A stretch of 64,000 nt of DNA from Hyphomonas sp. CY54-11-8 (GCF_000682735.1 NZ_AWFD01000006.1:51902-115901), one strand, 5' to 3'; shown: positions 9,166 through 17,704, counted from the first letter of the stretch. Numbers and translations are program-made. Notes: generated by a model from the sequence alone, not told the origin.

Positions 9166-9468
9166 ATGGCGACCATCGGCACGTTTTCGAAAACCGAAGA
9201 CAGCTTTGTCGGGACGATCAGGACGATGACGATCAACGTCAAAGCCAAGATCGTGCCGAACAAGGACAAATCGAAGGAGTCCGCGCCTGACTATCGTGTC
9301 TATGCAGGCGGCGCCGAACTTGGCGCAGGCTGGATGGAAGAGGGCAAGGACGGCGCGAAGCGTTATCTGGCGCTGAAGCTCGATGATCCGAGTTTCGCCG
9401 GGCCGATCCGGGCGGCCTTCTTCGAGAATGCCGAGGAGGGGACCGGAGTCATGGTCTGGTCTCGGTGA
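9166..9468 (+). CDS. DUF736 family protein
   Basis: A 100-residue protein with the DUF736 pattern: an N-terminal MATIGTFSKTEDSFVGTIRT, an APDYRVYAGG centre and a C-terminal LDDPSFAGPIRA. DUF736 proteins are small beta-rich proteins found almost exclusively on conjugative plasmids and ICEs of proteobacteria, usually near transfer or replication genes. Their function is unknown. It starts 2 bases after the DUF2274 gene behind an agaggag ribosome site, so it is the last gene of the trb transcript. The next gene converges on it. Confidence 0.9.
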   Translation: MATIGTFSKTEDSFVGTIRTMTINVKAKIVPNKDKSKESAPDYRVYAGGAELGAGWMEEGKDGAKRYLALKLDDPSFAGPIRAAFFENAEEGTGVMVWSR

Positions 9469-9483
9469 GTCCTTCATTGTCGA

Positions 9484-10518
9484 TCATGTATCGAGCATAT
9501 CCCACTCGTCGCCCAGCACCCATCTGAGCGCAGACAGTTTGCCGTTGATCATGCCCCATTCGAAGTCATCCCAAGGACCGATATTGTCTTCGCCAAGCTC
9601 GTCCTCAGTTCTCTTGGCGGCGGCGAGTGCGCCTTCCCATGTCGAATCCAGGATTTGATCCGCTCGGTATGTCGTCCGATCGTACTCAGCCTCCGGCACA
9701 ATCTTGATTTTTCCTTTGTCGATAGCGACCCGCCTGTTCCAATGGCGATTGTACCAGACTTGCAGATAGAGAAAGTGTTCCGCGTCGACAATTTCGGACA
9801 ATCGTCGGGATTCATCCCAGCCTTGAAATTCAAGATCGTGATTGGGAAGAAGATCCTCGTCAATCGAGGCAAGAAGGTCCGGCAGCGACAGCCAATAAGT
9901 GGATTTTTCATCCGAGAAAAGATCAGCCAGATCGGGATGTGGTTGGCGGCGGTCGGTGTTCACTGCGCTGAAATCTCGATAATTGTGCGTGACCAGTGCG
10001 AACTGATTCTTCTTGCCAGTGTCACCGCCGATAAGATCGGCATATGCCTCAATGATCAGGGCGTCGGGGGCGGAGTTCTTGTCCCGGTGAAACGGCGCGC
10101 GTTTGGTCAAAGCGCGGGTCGTTACACGCATCATTTGCTGCTCGGTTTGCGGAGAGGCAGGAGCCGCAGCTAGTAAGGCTTCAATCCTCTCAATGACGCG
10201 TGTGACATCTTGCGAGTCGACTTTGATCCTCCGATCAACTTCCGATAGCGCGCCTAATGCGGCTTCCTTGTCAGGATCATCGGATAACGCTTGGACGGCC
10301 TGTCGAACTAATTGGAAATGAGATCTAAGGCTTTGTTGAGCGGCGCCAAGAACACGGATTTTGTTTCGCTCAAACTCCGTGCGGACAATATCGGGGACTG
10401 CCAGAACGACATCGCCGCCCTTGGTCAATTCTTCGAGCGCCGTAACAACAGGTAGGTTACGTGCGTCTTTCGCCAAGTCGAGCCAGACACTGGTATCGAT
10501 CAGAATATGATAAGTCAT
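9484..10518 (-). CDS. PIN-domain protein, ICE cargo (putative RNase)
   Basis: A 344-residue protein with an N-terminal PIN-like domain. An aspartate follows the first strand (HILIDTSVWLDL, Asp8), an acidic pair lies in DIVRTEFERNK near residue 57, later acidic residues occur in PDALIIEAYAD, and a strand ALVTHNYRDFS closes the fold. These positions fit the PIN metal-binding site, so RNase activity is likely. The C-terminal roughly 120 residues are acidic and unrecognised. It is much longer than VapC toxins and no small antitoxin gene overlaps it; larger PIN proteins of the DUF4935 type are the closest match I recall. The frame opens with a GTG at 10542, but the ATG at 10518 has a ggagag site. 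Confidence 0.75.
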   Translation of the reverse strand: MTYHILIDTSVWLDLAKDARNLPVVTALEELTKGGDVVLAVPDIVRTEFERNKIRVLGAAQQSLRSHFQLVRQAVQALSDDPDKEAALGALSEVDRRIKVDSQDVTRVIERIEALLAAAPASPQTEQQMMRVTTRALTKRAPFHRDKNSAPDALIIEAYADLIGGDTGKKNQFALVTHNYRDFSAVNTDRRQPHPDLADLFSDEKSTYWLSLPDLLASIDEDLLPNHDLEFQGWDESRRLSEIVDAEHFLYLQVWYNRHWNRRVAIDKGKIKIVPEAEYDRTTYRADQILDSTWEGALAAAKRTEDELGEDNIGPWDDFEWGMINGKLSALRWVLGDEWDMLDT

Positions 10519-10612
10519 AGGAAAATTCTCTCCAGTCGCCACTAATCATATAGCCGTTCTTGCCGAAACGCTGGGCTTTTCCTTTTTATCAAACCCCGTT
10601 TCAATAGGCGCC

Positions 10613-11233
10613 ATGGATAATCCATATTGGTCATCGGAAAATCGCGCCCATCATGTGAATCGTGATGCGATCAGAGCTATCTGTTTTGATCTTCTCAACG
10701 TGTTCGGCGGGTCGAAAACGCTTGCCGACGAAATGATGGCTCTTGAAGCCGAAGCCATTGAGCTTGGCGAAGCCATTGATCTCGCAGCCTCCAGGCTTTG
10801 GGCGCTTCAGACCGAATTCGCCGAACGCGCAATATCAGAACGCCTGCTTCAGCTTGCGCTCCTTACGCGAACCTATGACGACATCCTGCGTAACTCATCG
10901 TCTGCGCAAGCCTATGGCGCTCACGCCAATGCAACACGGGGGCTGGATGAAATTGGCCATCTGGAAGGCCGCGACTTTGATCTTCGCGAGGCCTGCAACA
11001 AGATTGTACATGCTCTAATTATTCGCCCCCTATACGAAGACGTTGATCCATATGTGGTTGAAGGGCAGGGGGAGGTTCAACGCTTCTGGTATTTGACTGG
11101 AGAGATCGAACTCTCGGGCCGATGGCGGAACGCCGACTGGGAGGCGGTTTTACATGTGCAACCCTTTGTGGAGACTGTCCTTGACCGGATTGAATTTGGC
11201 GATCCACCGGCACCTGGCGATCAGGTCGAATAA
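10613..11233 (+). CDS. Uncharacterised helical protein, ICE cargo, divergent from the PIN gene
   Basis: A 206-residue soluble, mostly helical protein that I do not recognise. The middle holds LREACNKIVHA, near residues 124-134, which resembles the last helix of HEPN-type folds. The spacing between Arg and His is seven, not the four to six of catalytic HEPN RNases. The C-terminus is a probable beta-containing segment (FWYLTGEIELSGRW). It is divergent from the PIN gene across about 95 bases and converges with the integrase, overlapping it by 13 bases. Location suggests cargo, possibly defence or maintenance; that is inference only. The ribosome site is weak. Confidence 0.7.
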   Translation: MDNPYWSSENRAHHVNRDAIRAICFDLLNVFGGSKTLADEMMALEAEAIELGEAIDLAASRLWALQTEFAERAISERLLQLALLTRTYDDILRNSSSAQAYGAHANATRGLDEIGHLEGRDFDLREACNKIVHALIIRPLYEDVDPYVVEGQGEVQRFWYLTGEIELSGRWRNADWEAVLHVQPFVETVLDRIEFGDPPAPGDQVE

Positions 11234-12417
11234 GTAGTTTTGCCGCTAATGATCCGGCGGCGCTCAGCTCGAATGCGATCTTGAGCGGCCCGAATGCGTT
11301 CCTCTTCGGGGTGAATATACCGCATATACATCTGCACCGTCTTGTGTCCCGTCATGGTCATGCCGGTTCGCACATTGCTGACTGCGTTGGCAATGTCGGT
11401 TGCGGCGCGATGTCGGACATGGTGTGTGCCGCAATGCGCGACCCCTGCGAGAACGAGAATGCGTTTCCAGCCGCTTGAGTAATAGGTTTCTCTACTGAGC
11501 GGGCGGTCCTGATCGGTTACAGCCGGGCAGACAAAGGGGGACTTGTCGCGAGAGGGCGCTTCTTGAAGCAATTCGATGGTGGGGGCGTCCATGAATTTCT
11601 CCATGCCGCCGGTCTTACTGTCCGGCCAGCGAATGAGACGCCGTTCGAAATCCACCCATGACCATTCAAGCAGCAGGATTTCATTGATGCGCGCGGCAAA
11701 TGCAAACTGCAGGCGACAGGCGAGAAGATAGACTGGCTCCATCAGACGTTCGGCCTCGGCCTTCTCCATCGCGTCAAAGATAGCCTTTACTTCGCTATCG
11801 GTGAGGAGCCGTGTTTTGGGCTGTGTCTTGAACATTTTCACGAGCCGGCACGGGTTGGTGCCTTCCTCCCGCAGGCCCCAAAGCTCGGCGCAATTGAACA
11901 TCTTCTTGAGCATGGCGAGGGTGCGGTTAGCCTGCGTCGGCGCGTAAGCATTGTCTTTCATGAACTTGATGATGTCAGACCGGCTGACTTCAGTGACGGC
12001 CTTCGCGCCGAGGTTAGGCAGAACCCGTTGGGCGATCTGCTGGCGATACCCTTTGGTCGTACTCGGCTTGTTGAAGAGCTCAGAGTGATCACGGATGAAC
12101 CGTTCGCAAAGATCGGCAACAGACAGGGACTGCCGGATGTCCTGTCGCTTGGCGCTTGGGTCCTCGCCAGCGCGGACTTCCTGGAGCCAGGACCGGGCGA
12201 TGTCGCGGGCTTCCTGCACCTTGAACACGATGGCGTCGCCAATCTTCGGCTTGCGGCGTTTACGTCGAAGCGTCGTATAGGCGAGATAGTACGTCTTCGC
12301 GCCGTTCGGCGTGACCTTGAGAAGGAATCCCTTCACTTCGGTATCGCGCAGTTCGTAGGTTGTTGATTTCGGTTTTGCGTTCTCGACAACTGTCTTGGTA
12401 AGTTTGGCGACGGGCAT
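11221..12417 (-). CDS. int: Tyrosine site-specific integrase, P4-like
   Basis: A 398-residue phage P4-type tyrosine recombinase that would integrate and excise the element at the tRNA-Leu site. An N-terminal DUF4102 arm-binding domain (MPVAKLTKTVVENAKP to the KIGD stretch) is followed by a SAM-like core-binding domain at about residues 100-190. The catalytic domain shows Arg in FAARINEI, Lys in SKTGG, the HHVRHR box, MTGHKTV and the nucleophile Tyr in MYMRYIHP. The frame is open to 12501, but the ATG at 12417 has a ggaggg site and the family's typical start. The set of active-site residues looks complete. Confidence 0.95.
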   Translation of the reverse strand: MPVAKLTKTVVENAKPKSTTYELRDTEVKGFLLKVTPNGAKTYYLAYTTLRRKRRKPKIGDAIVFKVQEARDIARSWLQEVRAGEDPSAKRQDIRQSLSVADLCERFIRDHSELFNKPSTTKGYRQQIAQRVLPNLGAKAVTEVSRSDIIKFMKDNAYAPTQANRTLAMLKKMFNCAELWGLREEGTNPCRLVKMFKTQPKTRLLTDSEVKAIFDAMEKAEAERLMEPVYLLACRLQFAFAARINEILLLEWSWVDFERRLIRWPDSKTGGMEKFMDAPTIELLQEAPSRDKSPFVCPAVTDQDRPLSRETYYSSGWKRILVLAGVAHCGTHHVRHRAATDIANAVSNVRTGMTMTGHKTVQMYMRYIHPEEERIRAAQDRIRAERRRIISGKTTYST

Positions 12418-12644
12418 ATCAGGCACCCTCCGCGCATGACGGATTTCGCATCTCTTGTGTCGAAAAAACGGACGACTTTCGGGGTGTTTGTTGGGGGCCA
12501 AAAAGGCCGGAAAACCCCCGAAATGGATGCAAAATGACTGAGCGCATGCTCAAAATATCGCATGTCGCAAGCCGTTGATATATATTAGAATTTCGCAAAG
12601 CATGCACTCCTTTCGCACCTGTTGCAAAAGGTATTTTGGCACGC

Positions 12645-12696
12645 TTAAAATCCCCATCCTTCGGGAGTGTGGGTTCGAGTCCCACAGCGCGCACCA
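12645..12696 (+). other. attachment site: 3' half of tRNA-Leu(UAA), right element boundary
   Basis: The sequence reads as a tRNA-Leu from the anticodon loop onward: TTAAAA with anticodon TAA, an anticodon-stem strand tcccc, a long variable arm, the T arm gtggg-TTCGAGT-cccac, an acceptor strand and an encoded CCA at 12694-12696. Bases before 12645 do not pair with this stem, so it is a fragment and not a gene. It lies about 230 bases upstream of the integrase start. This is what an att duplication looks like when a P4-type integrase targets a tRNA anticodon loop. The intact copy is predicted at the left end of the element. Confidence 0.85.
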
Positions 12697-13037
12697 CCCC
12701 GTTTTCCCGGTTTATTTTTTCAAAGCCTGATCTCCGCACGTTTGGCCCGGCTGCAGGCGGCTGTTTGGACGTTCTTTTTGTGGTTACCGGCCGGTTTACC
12801 AAAAACTCTTTTAGGCGCAGGGGCTTGTGACCGGAAAAACACAAGCAGGTCCGTATCGCTTCAGCCTGAAACAGAACTGTTTCGATGTGGCACAAAAGCC
12901 GCGCCTGATTCGGATTCGGCCGTTTCAAGAGGGCGGGTTCATGCGCAATCCGCATGATTACTATATAGTTACTCGGGGAACTCAGCGGGGTGGCACGCCA
13001 TATGTAGTGTGTCGTTCAACCTGAAGGATTGAGTTTC
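12697..13037. other. Non-coding chromosomal flank between att and the MlaC-like gene
   Basis: No convincing gene is seen in this stretch; open frames here are short and lack ribosome sites. It contains a perfect 7-bp inverted repeat GAAACAG/CTGTTTC with a 2-base centre at 12868-12883, which could be an operator. The promoter of the downstream MlaC-like gene should lie in its last 100 bases, but I could not identify clear -35/-10 boxes. Confidence 0.5.
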
Positions 13038-13571
13038 ATGATCCGCACGCTCATCGCATCCGCCGTCATCGCCCTGGCGCCGCTGCCGGCGCTGGCAGGC
13101 CCAGAGGCCGAGGCGCTGATTGCAGGCGCTGCGGCCGACATTTCCGATCCGGTGAAAGGCGAAGAAGCCTTTACCCGTTCGATCGATATCGCCGCCGTCG
13201 CCCGCTTCGCCCTCGGAAAGCACGCCCGCCGTGTCAGTGCAGACGAACAAGCCCGCTTCACCGAGGCGCTCAGCGTGTTCCTGTCAGACACGTTCCGGGA
13301 TAATGCCGACAAGTTCCAGGAAGCCGAAATCGTTGTGCTTGGGTCCAAGGACCGCAGCGCGACCGACTCCATCGTCGCAACCCGGGTCACGCCAAAGGGC
13401 GAAGACCCGATGACCGTGCGCTGGCGCGTGATCGAGCGGAACGGCGAATGGCGCGTCGTGGACGTCGAAGTGCTCGGCCTGTGGCTGGCCATCGAACAGC
13501 GCGCCCAGATCAGCGCGATCCTTGATCGTCCCCGCGCCACGATTGATGACGCCATTGCGGCGCTGTCCTGA
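13038..13571 (+). CDS. MlaC/Ttg2D-like periplasmic phospholipid-transport protein
   Basis: A 177-residue secreted protein. A signal peptide ends at PALAG, about residue 21. The rest fits the MlaC/toluene-tolerance Ttg2 fold: an N-terminal helical part ending FTRSIDIAAVARFALGKHARR, where family members carry the FD..rma...lG.. segment, then alternating strands and helices with WRVIERNGEWRVVDVEVLGL near the C-terminus. MlaC proteins carry phospholipids between outer and inner membranes. No mlaDEF genes are adjacent, so the partner is unknown. The ATG at 13038 was preferred over TTG at 13029 because the aagga site precedes it with normal spacing. Confidence 0.75.
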   Translation: MIRTLIASAVIALAPLPALAGPEAEALIAGAAADISDPVKGEEAFTRSIDIAAVARFALGKHARRVSADEQARFTEALSVFLSDTFRDNADKFQEAEIVVLGSKDRSATDSIVATRVTPKGEDPMTVRWRVIERNGEWRVVDVEVLGLWLAIEQRAQISAILDRPRATIDDAIAALS

Positions 13572-13596
13572 CTTTGATTTAGTCTGTGTAAAAATT

Positions 13597-13627
13597 AAAA
13601 GCCGTCCGGTGCGTCCGGACGGCTTTT
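13597..13627 (+). terminator. Rho-independent terminator after the MlaC-like gene
   Basis: A perfect inverted repeat, aaaagccgtccgg and ccggacggctttt with a 5-base loop, directly downstream of the MlaC-like stop. The A and T flanks make it functional in both directions, so it probably also ends the converging ald transcript. Confidence 0.9.
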
Positions 13628-13655
13628 GCTTGTTTCCAGTCGGCTTCGGCCGGGA

Positions 13656-14771
13656 TCAGGCTTTCAGCCAGGCCGGGCGGACATAGTCTTCCCCGAGATC
13701 ATGGGCGACAGCCTCATGCGCGATCTTGCCGGCGTCGACCGTCAGGCCGTTGGCGAGGTGCGGGTTCACATTGATCGCCTCACGCGCGCCGAGGTTCGCA
13801 ATCTGCATCACGAAGGGCAGGGTGGCGTTGTTCAGGGCGTAGGTGGATGTGCGCGGCACGGCGCCCGGCATGTTGGCCACGCAATAGTGCAGCACGCCGT
13901 CGACCTCATAGATCGGGTCTTCGTGCGTGGTGGCGTGGCTGGTCTCGAAACAGCCGCCCTGGTCGATCGCGATATCGACGAGCACGGCGCCCGGCTTCAT
14001 GGTCTTCAGCTGCGCTTTCGTGACCAGTTTCGGGGCGGCCGCGCCGGGGATCAGCACGGCGCCGATAACAAGATCGGCTTCCTTGATGGCTTCGGCGAGG
14101 GAATGGGCCGTGGAGTACATCGTCTTCAGGCTGCCGCGAAATTCACTGTCGAGCTCGTCGAGGCGGCGATTGTTGCGGTCGAACACGGTCACGTCTGCGC
14201 GCATGCCGACCGCGATCTCTGCCGCGTGGGTGCCGGAGACACCGCCGCCGATGATGACGACTTTGGAGGGCATGACCCCCGGCACGCCGCCCAGCAGGAT
14301 GCCGCGGCCACGCTTGGTGCGCATCAGGGCCCAGGCCGCGACCTGCATCGACATGCGGCCGGCCACCTGGCTCATCGGGCGCAGCAGCGGCAGGCCGCCC
14401 TGCGCATCGGTGACGGTCTCATAGGCGATAGCGAGGCAGCCTGACTTTTTGAGGCCTTCGGCCTGCACGGGGTCCGGCGCGAGGTGGAGATAGGTGAAGA
14501 GCGTGTGCTCCGGCGTGAGGCGCGCGGTCTCTTCCGGCTGCGGTTCTTTCACCTTCACAATCAGTTCGGCGTCTTTGAAAACGGCGTCTGCGTCTGGCAG
14601 GATCTTGCCGCCGACCCTGGTGTAATCCTCATTTGGGAAACCGGACCCGAGGCCTGCGCCATCCTGAATGACGACCACGTGGCCAGCCCGGACCAGCTCG
14701 CCAACGCTTTCCGGTGTCAGGCCGACACGAGATTCCTGTTTCTTGATTTCTGTTGGAACACCAATGCGCAT
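13656..14771 (-). CDS. ald: Alanine dehydrogenase
   Basis: A 371-residue NAD-dependent L-alanine dehydrogenase interconverting alanine and pyruvate plus ammonia. The N-terminus MRIGVPTEIKKQESRVGLTP is characteristic. Lys in VKVKEP and His in YLHLAPD correspond to the catalytic residues, and the NAD-binding loop is VVIIGGGVSGTHAAEIA, about residues 168-184. The C-terminal signature NMPGAVPRTSTYALNNATLP is complete. Length is normal. A caggagg ribosome site precedes the ATG. It is transcribed alone and converges with the MlaC-like gene across a bidirectional terminator. Confidence 0.97.
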   Translation of the reverse strand: MRIGVPTEIKKQESRVGLTPESVGELVRAGHVVVIQDGAGLGSGFPNEDYTRVGGKILPDADAVFKDAELIVKVKEPQPEETARLTPEHTLFTYLHLAPDPVQAEGLKKSGCLAIAYETVTDAQGGLPLLRPMSQVAGRMSMQVAAWALMRTKRGRGILLGGVPGVMPSKVVIIGGGVSGTHAAEIAVGMRADVTVFDRNNRRLDELDSEFRGSLKTMYSTAHSLAEAIKEADLVIGAVLIPGAAAPKLVTKAQLKTMKPGAVLVDIAIDQGGCFETSHATTHEDPIYEVDGVLHYCVANMPGAVPRTSTYALNNATLPFVMQIANLGAREAINVNPHLANGLTVDAGKIAHEAVAHDLGEDYVRPAWLKA

Positions 14772-14858
14772 TTCAGCCTCCTGAGGGGAATGATGGTGTC
14801 TATAGACCTCATTCTACGCAATTTCCAGCCCACACTTCCTCCGGGCGTCAGGCGCGCG

Positions 14859-16682
14859 TCAGGCGGCCTTGTCGAGGTCCGGCTCCGCGGGATCGAGGTC
14901 GTCATCATCCTCGTCAGACTTGGCTTCGCCAATCGCGAAGCGTTCGGTTTCGTAGCTGATCCAGGCGCTGACCTTTTCTTCAGGCACGCCAAGCGCGTTC
15001 AGCATATCGATCACCATTTCGATGCCGCGCGGTTCGCCCATCGCGAAATGGGTGCGGATGCCGAGATTCGAAAACCGCTCCATGTCCTCGCCATTGTCGA
15101 CGGTGACAAAACGTTTGAGATCTGGGAATCGCCGCTTCACGACCGGTGTCACTTCAAGCGAGACTTCGTAGCGCGGAATGCCGAGCACCATGGCACGGGC
15201 CTGGTTGCCGCCGATCGCCTCGATCAGCTTGTGGTTCGACGCGTCGCCGAATGAGACGCGGTATCCGTCCGCAACAGCAGACAGAAGCCGGTCCGGGTCG
15301 AACTCCGTCGCAAGATAGGGGATGCCGTGATCTTCCAGTGCGTCGACGGCGAGGCGGCCGGTCTGCGTCATGCCAACGATGATGACCGGGCGGTCGAGCA
15401 GCGGAGTGCTGGCCGGCGCCGCCTCCGTTCGGGACTGGGTCCGGCGCACGATCTCGCGGGAGAGGCGCGCGCCGAGGTCCGCCCAGACCGGCGCGATGGC
15501 CAGCGACAGCGCAACGGCGGCGACCACGCTGCTCATCAGCGGGCCGGGCATGCCGGTGACGATGGCGCCGAGCGACAGCACGACGAGCGTAAATTCCGAC
15601 CCTTGCGCCAGCAGGAAGGCCATCTGCGTTGCGCCCGGCACGCTCCAGCCATTGAGACGCGCGGCGGCAAAGCCCAGCGCGGTCTTGAAGCCGATCAGGC
15701 CGCCGGCGGCCAGCAGGACCAGCGGCAGGTTGCGGAGGAGGGCAGGCACGTCGATGGACAGGCCCACGCTGATGAAGAAGAAGGAGAGGAGCAGGCTGCG
15801 GAAAGGGGCCATCTCGGTCTGCACTTCGTGGCGGTAGGGCGTGCCGGACACGGCGAGGCCGGCCAGGAAGGCGCCAAGCGTCAGCGACAGGCCGCTCATG
15901 GCCGTTGCGCAGGCGGCGGCCAGCACGAACAGCAGGGTAAAGGCCGTGAAGGCTTCCTCGTTGCGGATCGCCACCAGCGTGCGGAAGATCGGATTGATCA
16001 GGAACTTGCCGGCCAGCACCGCGGCATAGAAGGCGAGCCCCGCCTGCACCAGCGAGAGGGCCAAGGAGCCAATCAGCGGCAGGTCGGCCCCGGCAAGGAG
16101 GTGGGTGGAGATGACGCCCGCAAGGCCGGAGGCGCCGGTTTCCGCGCCGCCCAGCGATGTGGCGTAGATCATCAGGAAGATCGCCACCATGTCCTGGAAG
16201 ATCAGGACATGCGTGGCGGCGCGCCCGATGGGGCAGGAATTCTGTTCCCGCTCTGTCAGGATACGGGCAACAACGGCCGTGGAGGACAGGCCAAGGCTGA
16301 GCCCGACGGCCAGCGCAATTGGCCAGGCGATCCCGATCATCCAGAGCGCACCGGCGCTCATCAGGCCGGTCAGCATCAGGTGTGCCGGGGCAAGGCCCAG
16401 CAGGTCCCGCCGGCTTTCCTTCAGCTCGCGCATGGAGACATGCATGCCGATGTCGAACAACAGGAACACAACGCCGAGTTCAGCAAGCAGGTGCGTGGCC
16501 GAACTTTCGTGAATCAGGTCCAGACCGTATTGCCCGATCAGTATGCCAACAATGAGGTAGCCGACGATGGGGCTCAGCCGCGCGGCTTTCGTCACCAGTG
16601 CGGATGCCGCGCCGAAACCCAGCAGCGTGATCGCCGGGACGAGCGCATCCACAGCTTGCACAGGGGTGAACTCGGCTGCCAC
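14859..16682 (-). CDS. CPA2-family cation:proton antiporter with TrkA-N domain (KefB/KefC-like)
   Basis: A 607-residue inner-membrane antiporter. About twelve transmembrane helices fill residues 15-395, including the conserved LAELGVVFLLFDIG and LSSTAVVARIL segments. A cytoplasmic TrkA-N (RCK) domain follows at about residues 425-545, beginning PVIIVGMTQTGRLAVDALE, and an acidic tail ends the protein. This is the Kef layout, glutathione-gated K+ efflux coupled to H+ in the well-studied members; regulation here is unknown. The start codon is GTG at 16682 with a good aggag site. It is not obviously cotranscribed with ald. Confidence 0.88.
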   Translation of the reverse strand: MAAEFTPVQAVDALVPAITLLGFGAASALVTKAARLSPIVGYLIVGILIGQYGLDLIHESSATHLLAELGVVFLLFDIGMHVSMRELKESRRDLLGLAPAHLMLTGLMSAGALWMIGIAWPIALAVGLSLGLSSTAVVARILTEREQNSCPIGRAATHVLIFQDMVAIFLMIYATSLGGAETGASGLAGVISTHLLAGADLPLIGSLALSLVQAGLAFYAAVLAGKFLINPIFRTLVAIRNEEAFTAFTLLFVLAAACATAMSGLSLTLGAFLAGLAVSGTPYRHEVQTEMAPFRSLLLSFFFISVGLSIDVPALLRNLPLVLLAAGGLIGFKTALGFAAARLNGWSVPGATQMAFLLAQGSEFTLVVLSLGAIVTGMPGPLMSSVVAAVALSLAIAPVWADLGARLSREIVRRTQSRTEAAPASTPLLDRPVIIVGMTQTGRLAVDALEDHGIPYLATEFDPDRLLSAVADGYRVSFGDASNHKLIEAIGGNQARAMVLGIPRYEVSLEVTPVVKRRFPDLKRFVTVDNGEDMERFSNLGIRTHFAMGEPRGIEMVIDMLNALGVPEEKVSAWISYETERFAIGEAKSDEDDDDLDPAEPDLDKAA

Positions 16683-16756
16683 GCAATCGTCTCCTTCTGG
16701 CCAATCTGGTTTTGGGGTACCCCCGTTATGCTACAGATAGGAAGGGAATGGGGTAA

Positions 16757-16794
16757 AACAAAGGCCGCCAGTTCCGGCGGGAACCAGCGGCCTT
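16757..16794 (-). terminator. Rho-independent terminator of the TorF-family porin gene
   Basis: The arms aaggccgc and gcggcctt enclose an additional inner stem (gttcc/ggaac). On the minus strand the hairpin is followed by tttgtttt. It lies just downstream of the porin stop at 16853 and upstream of the antiporter gene, separating the two transcripts. Confidence 0.85.
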
Positions 16795-16852
16795 CACCTT
16801 GCTGCGCGTGGAGGAGGGCATGATCCCCGCGCAGTTGGAGCAATTCGAAGCC

Positions 16853-17530
16853 TTAGAGGGACTTCGCCAGTGTCAGGACAACGCGCTCGTCAGAGACGCC
16901 GACACCGTCCACATCCGTATCCCAGTAACGCACGTCGACATCGATGCCGATCGGCAGGGAGTAGGTGCCGCCGAGCGACCAGTTGGTGTAGTCGCCGCCA
17001 GCATCGAAGCTGTAATTGCCGACCGTTGCATCCATCGAGAAGTTGTCGGTGAAGGAGTAACCGGCAGACCCTTCGACATAGATGTTCTCATTGTCCGGAT
17101 CCCAGTACACGGCGCCGCCGACGGATACGCCGCCGGTGAATGTGTAGCCGAGCGCACCCTGCAGTTCGACGAAGTCGTAGTCTGCTTCTTCCGTGTCCGG
17201 ATAGGCGTAGTAGATGAAGCCGACGTCCCAGCTGATCCCGCTTTCAGTCTCCCCCGCGAGACCTCCATACAGGTCCAGTTCCAGGTTGGCGTCTTCCGGC
17301 TCGTCGCCGAAATCAACGTTCGACGCCCAGGTGCCGGCGTAGAACATGCCATTGGAGTAATCGAAGCCGCCCTGGATGGCGAAATCTTCGTTGGACTGCG
17401 AAACCCCGCGCCAGACATAGTCAGTCGTCAGCGCGACATTGCCCGACCATTCGCCTTCCGCATAGGCGCCGCCGGCTGCGGCGGCGAGTGCTGCGAGGGC
17501 GACCCCCGCCCGTGTAAACTTGGATACCAT
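16853..17530 (-). CDS. TorF-family putative outer-membrane porin (TIGR02001)
   Basis: A 225-residue outer-membrane beta-barrel protein. A signal peptide ends at GAYAEG, about residue 25. The mature part begins with WSGNVALTTDYVWRGVSQSN, the hallmark of the TIGR02001/Gcw_chp family, followed by alternating aromatic and small residues typical of membrane strands. It is acidic, with many Asp and Gly in turns, and ends in a hydrophobic strand (RVVLTLAKSL). The substrate is unknown. It is monocistronic, with its own terminator and a long upstream region. Confidence 0.88.
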   Translation of the reverse strand: MVSKFTRAGVALAALAAAAGGAYAEGEWSGNVALTTDYVWRGVSQSNEDFAIQGGFDYSNGMFYAGTWASNVDFGDEPEDANLELDLYGGLAGETESGISWDVGFIYYAYPDTEEADYDFVELQGALGYTFTGGVSVGGAVYWDPDNENIYVEGSAGYSFTDNFSMDATVGNYSFDAGGDYTNWSLGGTYSLPIGIDVDVRYWDTDVDGVGVSDERVVLTLAKSL

Positions 17531-17704
17531 TTTGAACTTCCCCGTTCTTGATAAGCGCGCTTCGTTGAGCGCCGGGGTCAGATTGCCGCGCCTTTGTGCA
17601 GCGGCGGACTGAAAAAGAAGTTATCCGGGTACCGAGTTAAGGATCGCCGCTGAATTGAGCAGACTTGAGGCAGTGCTGCCTCGAATTTGGGCGTCACGAA
17701 TGCG

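Larger units (their letters stand above)
1..12696. mobile_element. Right part of an integrative and conjugative element (ICE) inserted in tRNA-Leu(UAA)
   Basis: The segment carries a Trb mating-pair-formation operon, the accessory genes usually found with it (DUF2274, DUF736), two cargo genes, a P4-like tyrosine integrase and then a duplicated 3' piece of a tRNA-Leu gene. The integrase reads away from the tRNA fragment, as expected for tRNA-targeted islands. The tRNA fragment marks the right boundary. The left boundary, the intact tRNA and the relaxase/coupling-protein genes are not in the window. That the element is an ICE rather than an integrated plasmid is inference. Genes to the right of the boundary are housekeeping. 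Confidence 0.8.

Noticed and set aside
9484..10518. PIN gene as a VapC toxin of a VapBC pair
   Set aside because: It is more than twice VapC length and has no adjacent antitoxin-sized gene in the same operon.
12868..12883. GAAACAG/CTGTTTC palindrome as an integrase site
   Set aside because: It lies on the chromosomal side of the att boundary, so it is not part of the element; mentioned only as a possible operator.
15327..16823. Long open frame of 498 codons opposite the KefB/C-like gene
   Set aside because: It is antisense to a clear antiporter, Gln/Arg/Gly-rich, without family motifs or a ribosome site; a high-GC shadow frame.
17667..17682. GAGGCAG/CTGCCTC hairpin as terminator of the SDR gene
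   Set aside because: No T tract follows on the minus strand; it is too weak to call.
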